DNA from: Mageeibacillus sp. UBA3708
Lineage (GTDB): Bacteria; Bacillota; Clostridia; Saccharofermentanales; Saccharofermentanaceae
Direction: 5' to 3'
NCBI GenBank assembly: GCA_002371375.1
Contig: DFIB01000126.1
Span: 1-6,353 of the forward strand
DNA length: 6,353 nt
This document shows positions 6,089-6,353 of this stretch, in pieces. The notes under the pieces are model-generated. The model searched no databases. It was not told where the DNA came from and saw only the letters and a list, made by a program, of their open reading frames with translations. A program made the translations under genes and the position numbers. Position 1 is the stretch's first letter. Each line of letters begins with the position of its first letter.

Positions 6089-6353
6089 TTTCTTGAAATG
6101 ACGGAAGTCCTTCAAGGCTTTCCGTCCGATCTTGAAAATCTTACGGATGTTGATCGAGTTCTTGCCGCCCTGACGAGGCTTAAAAGTGATCACGCGGAAT
6201 TCGACATTCTCTTTATAGTGAACGAAATAGGTTGTCAGCATGATGTTGGGGATATTGTAATCCTCCGGCAGGCGGCCGAGATATTTGGCGACAACATCAC
6301 TCTTCATGAGCCTGAAAGGTGCGTTGGAATCAGGCACCTTTACTCGAAAATAC
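6080..6353 (-). CDS. Family 2 glycosyltransferase, C-terminal part (5' end beyond right edge)
   Basis: The last 90 codons of a gene read leftward from outside the window. The frame stays open to the right edge, so the apparent start at 6337 is a GTG (valine) inside the gene. The segment YFRVKVPDSNAPFRLMKSDV resembles the conserved core of GT2 enzymes (GT-A fold) after the catalytic Asp region: V-PDSNAPFRLM is the stretch near the presumed catalytic base in dolichyl-phosphate-mannose-synthase-like and other polyprenol-related GT2 proteins. It is followed by KYLGRLPEDYNIPNIMLTTYFV and ITFKPRQGGKNSIN, where the RQGG-NSIN segment is also usual for this group. It ends in a basic tail RKALKDFRHFKKEM. 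The N-terminal nucleotide-binding DxD half is not visible. It is convergent with the operon and abuts it with no spacer, so it belongs to a separate transcript, probably of the same glycan locus. Whether it has C-terminal membrane helices is answered: none are seen here. Confidence 0.8.
   Translation of the reverse strand, partial: YFRVKVPDSNAPFRLMKSDVVAKYLGRLPEDYNIPNIMLTTYFVHYKENVEFRVITFKPRQGGKNSINIRKIFKIGRKALKDFRHFKKEM

Noticed and set aside
1..6353. CRISPR, insertion sequence, tRNA or riboswitch
   Set aside because: No regularly spaced direct repeats, transposase frame, terminal inverted repeats or tRNA-like folds were found on either strand; nearly every base is coding.

Overview
The window is a dense run of cell-surface polysaccharide genes. 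Seven genes, or eight counting the partial right-edge gene, lie with almost no intergenic space. Codon use (frequent AGA/AGG arginine, GAT-C and ATC contexts, roughly half GC), purine-rich Shine-Dalgarno sites and the style of the glycosyltransferases suggest a mid-GC member of the Bacillota, most likely class Clostridia. That placement is an inference; no rRNA or other taxonomic marker is present.

Layout on the + strand: (1) the C-terminal 126 residues of an NAD-dependent sugar-nucleotide SDR that looks like GDP-6-deoxy-D-mannose reductase (1-383); (2) a Wzm-type ABC exporter permease (391-1161); (3) a Wzt-type ABC ATPase with a C-terminal carbohydrate-binding domain (1163-2422); (4) a 180-residue orphan whose second half is a degenerate copy of a glycosyltransferase tail (2428-2970); (5, 6) two small tandem proteins sharing a QN-x-LN motif followed by a coiled coil (2983-3444, 3441-3821); (7, 8) two GT-B fold, GT4-like glycosyltransferases (3818-4888, 4901-6079). 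On the - strand, a GT2-type glycosyltransferase enters from the right edge and ends at 6080, its stop codon directly abutting the stop of gene 8.

How they may work together: the SDR supplies a GDP-linked deoxyhexose, the GT4 enzymes build a glycan on a lipid carrier at the inner face of the membrane, and Wzm/Wzt exports it. The Wzt carbohydrate-binding domain suggests that the finished chain is recognised by its non-reducing end. The overall order (GDP-sugar reductase, wzm, wzt, several GTs) recalls the Pseudomonas A-band D-rhamnan locus, although the sugar here is not proven.

The most unusual part is 2428-3821. It holds a probable non-catalytic glycosyltransferase fragment and two stand-alone linker/coiled-coil modules. 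Such modules are more usually, from memory, attached to the front of methyltransferases or glycosyltransferases in ABC-exported glycan clusters. They could act as scaffold or chain-length-control parts for the exporter, but that is a hypothesis. No RNA genes, CRISPR arrays, insertion sequences or clear promoters were seen; no stretch over about 12 bases between + strand genes is non-coding.
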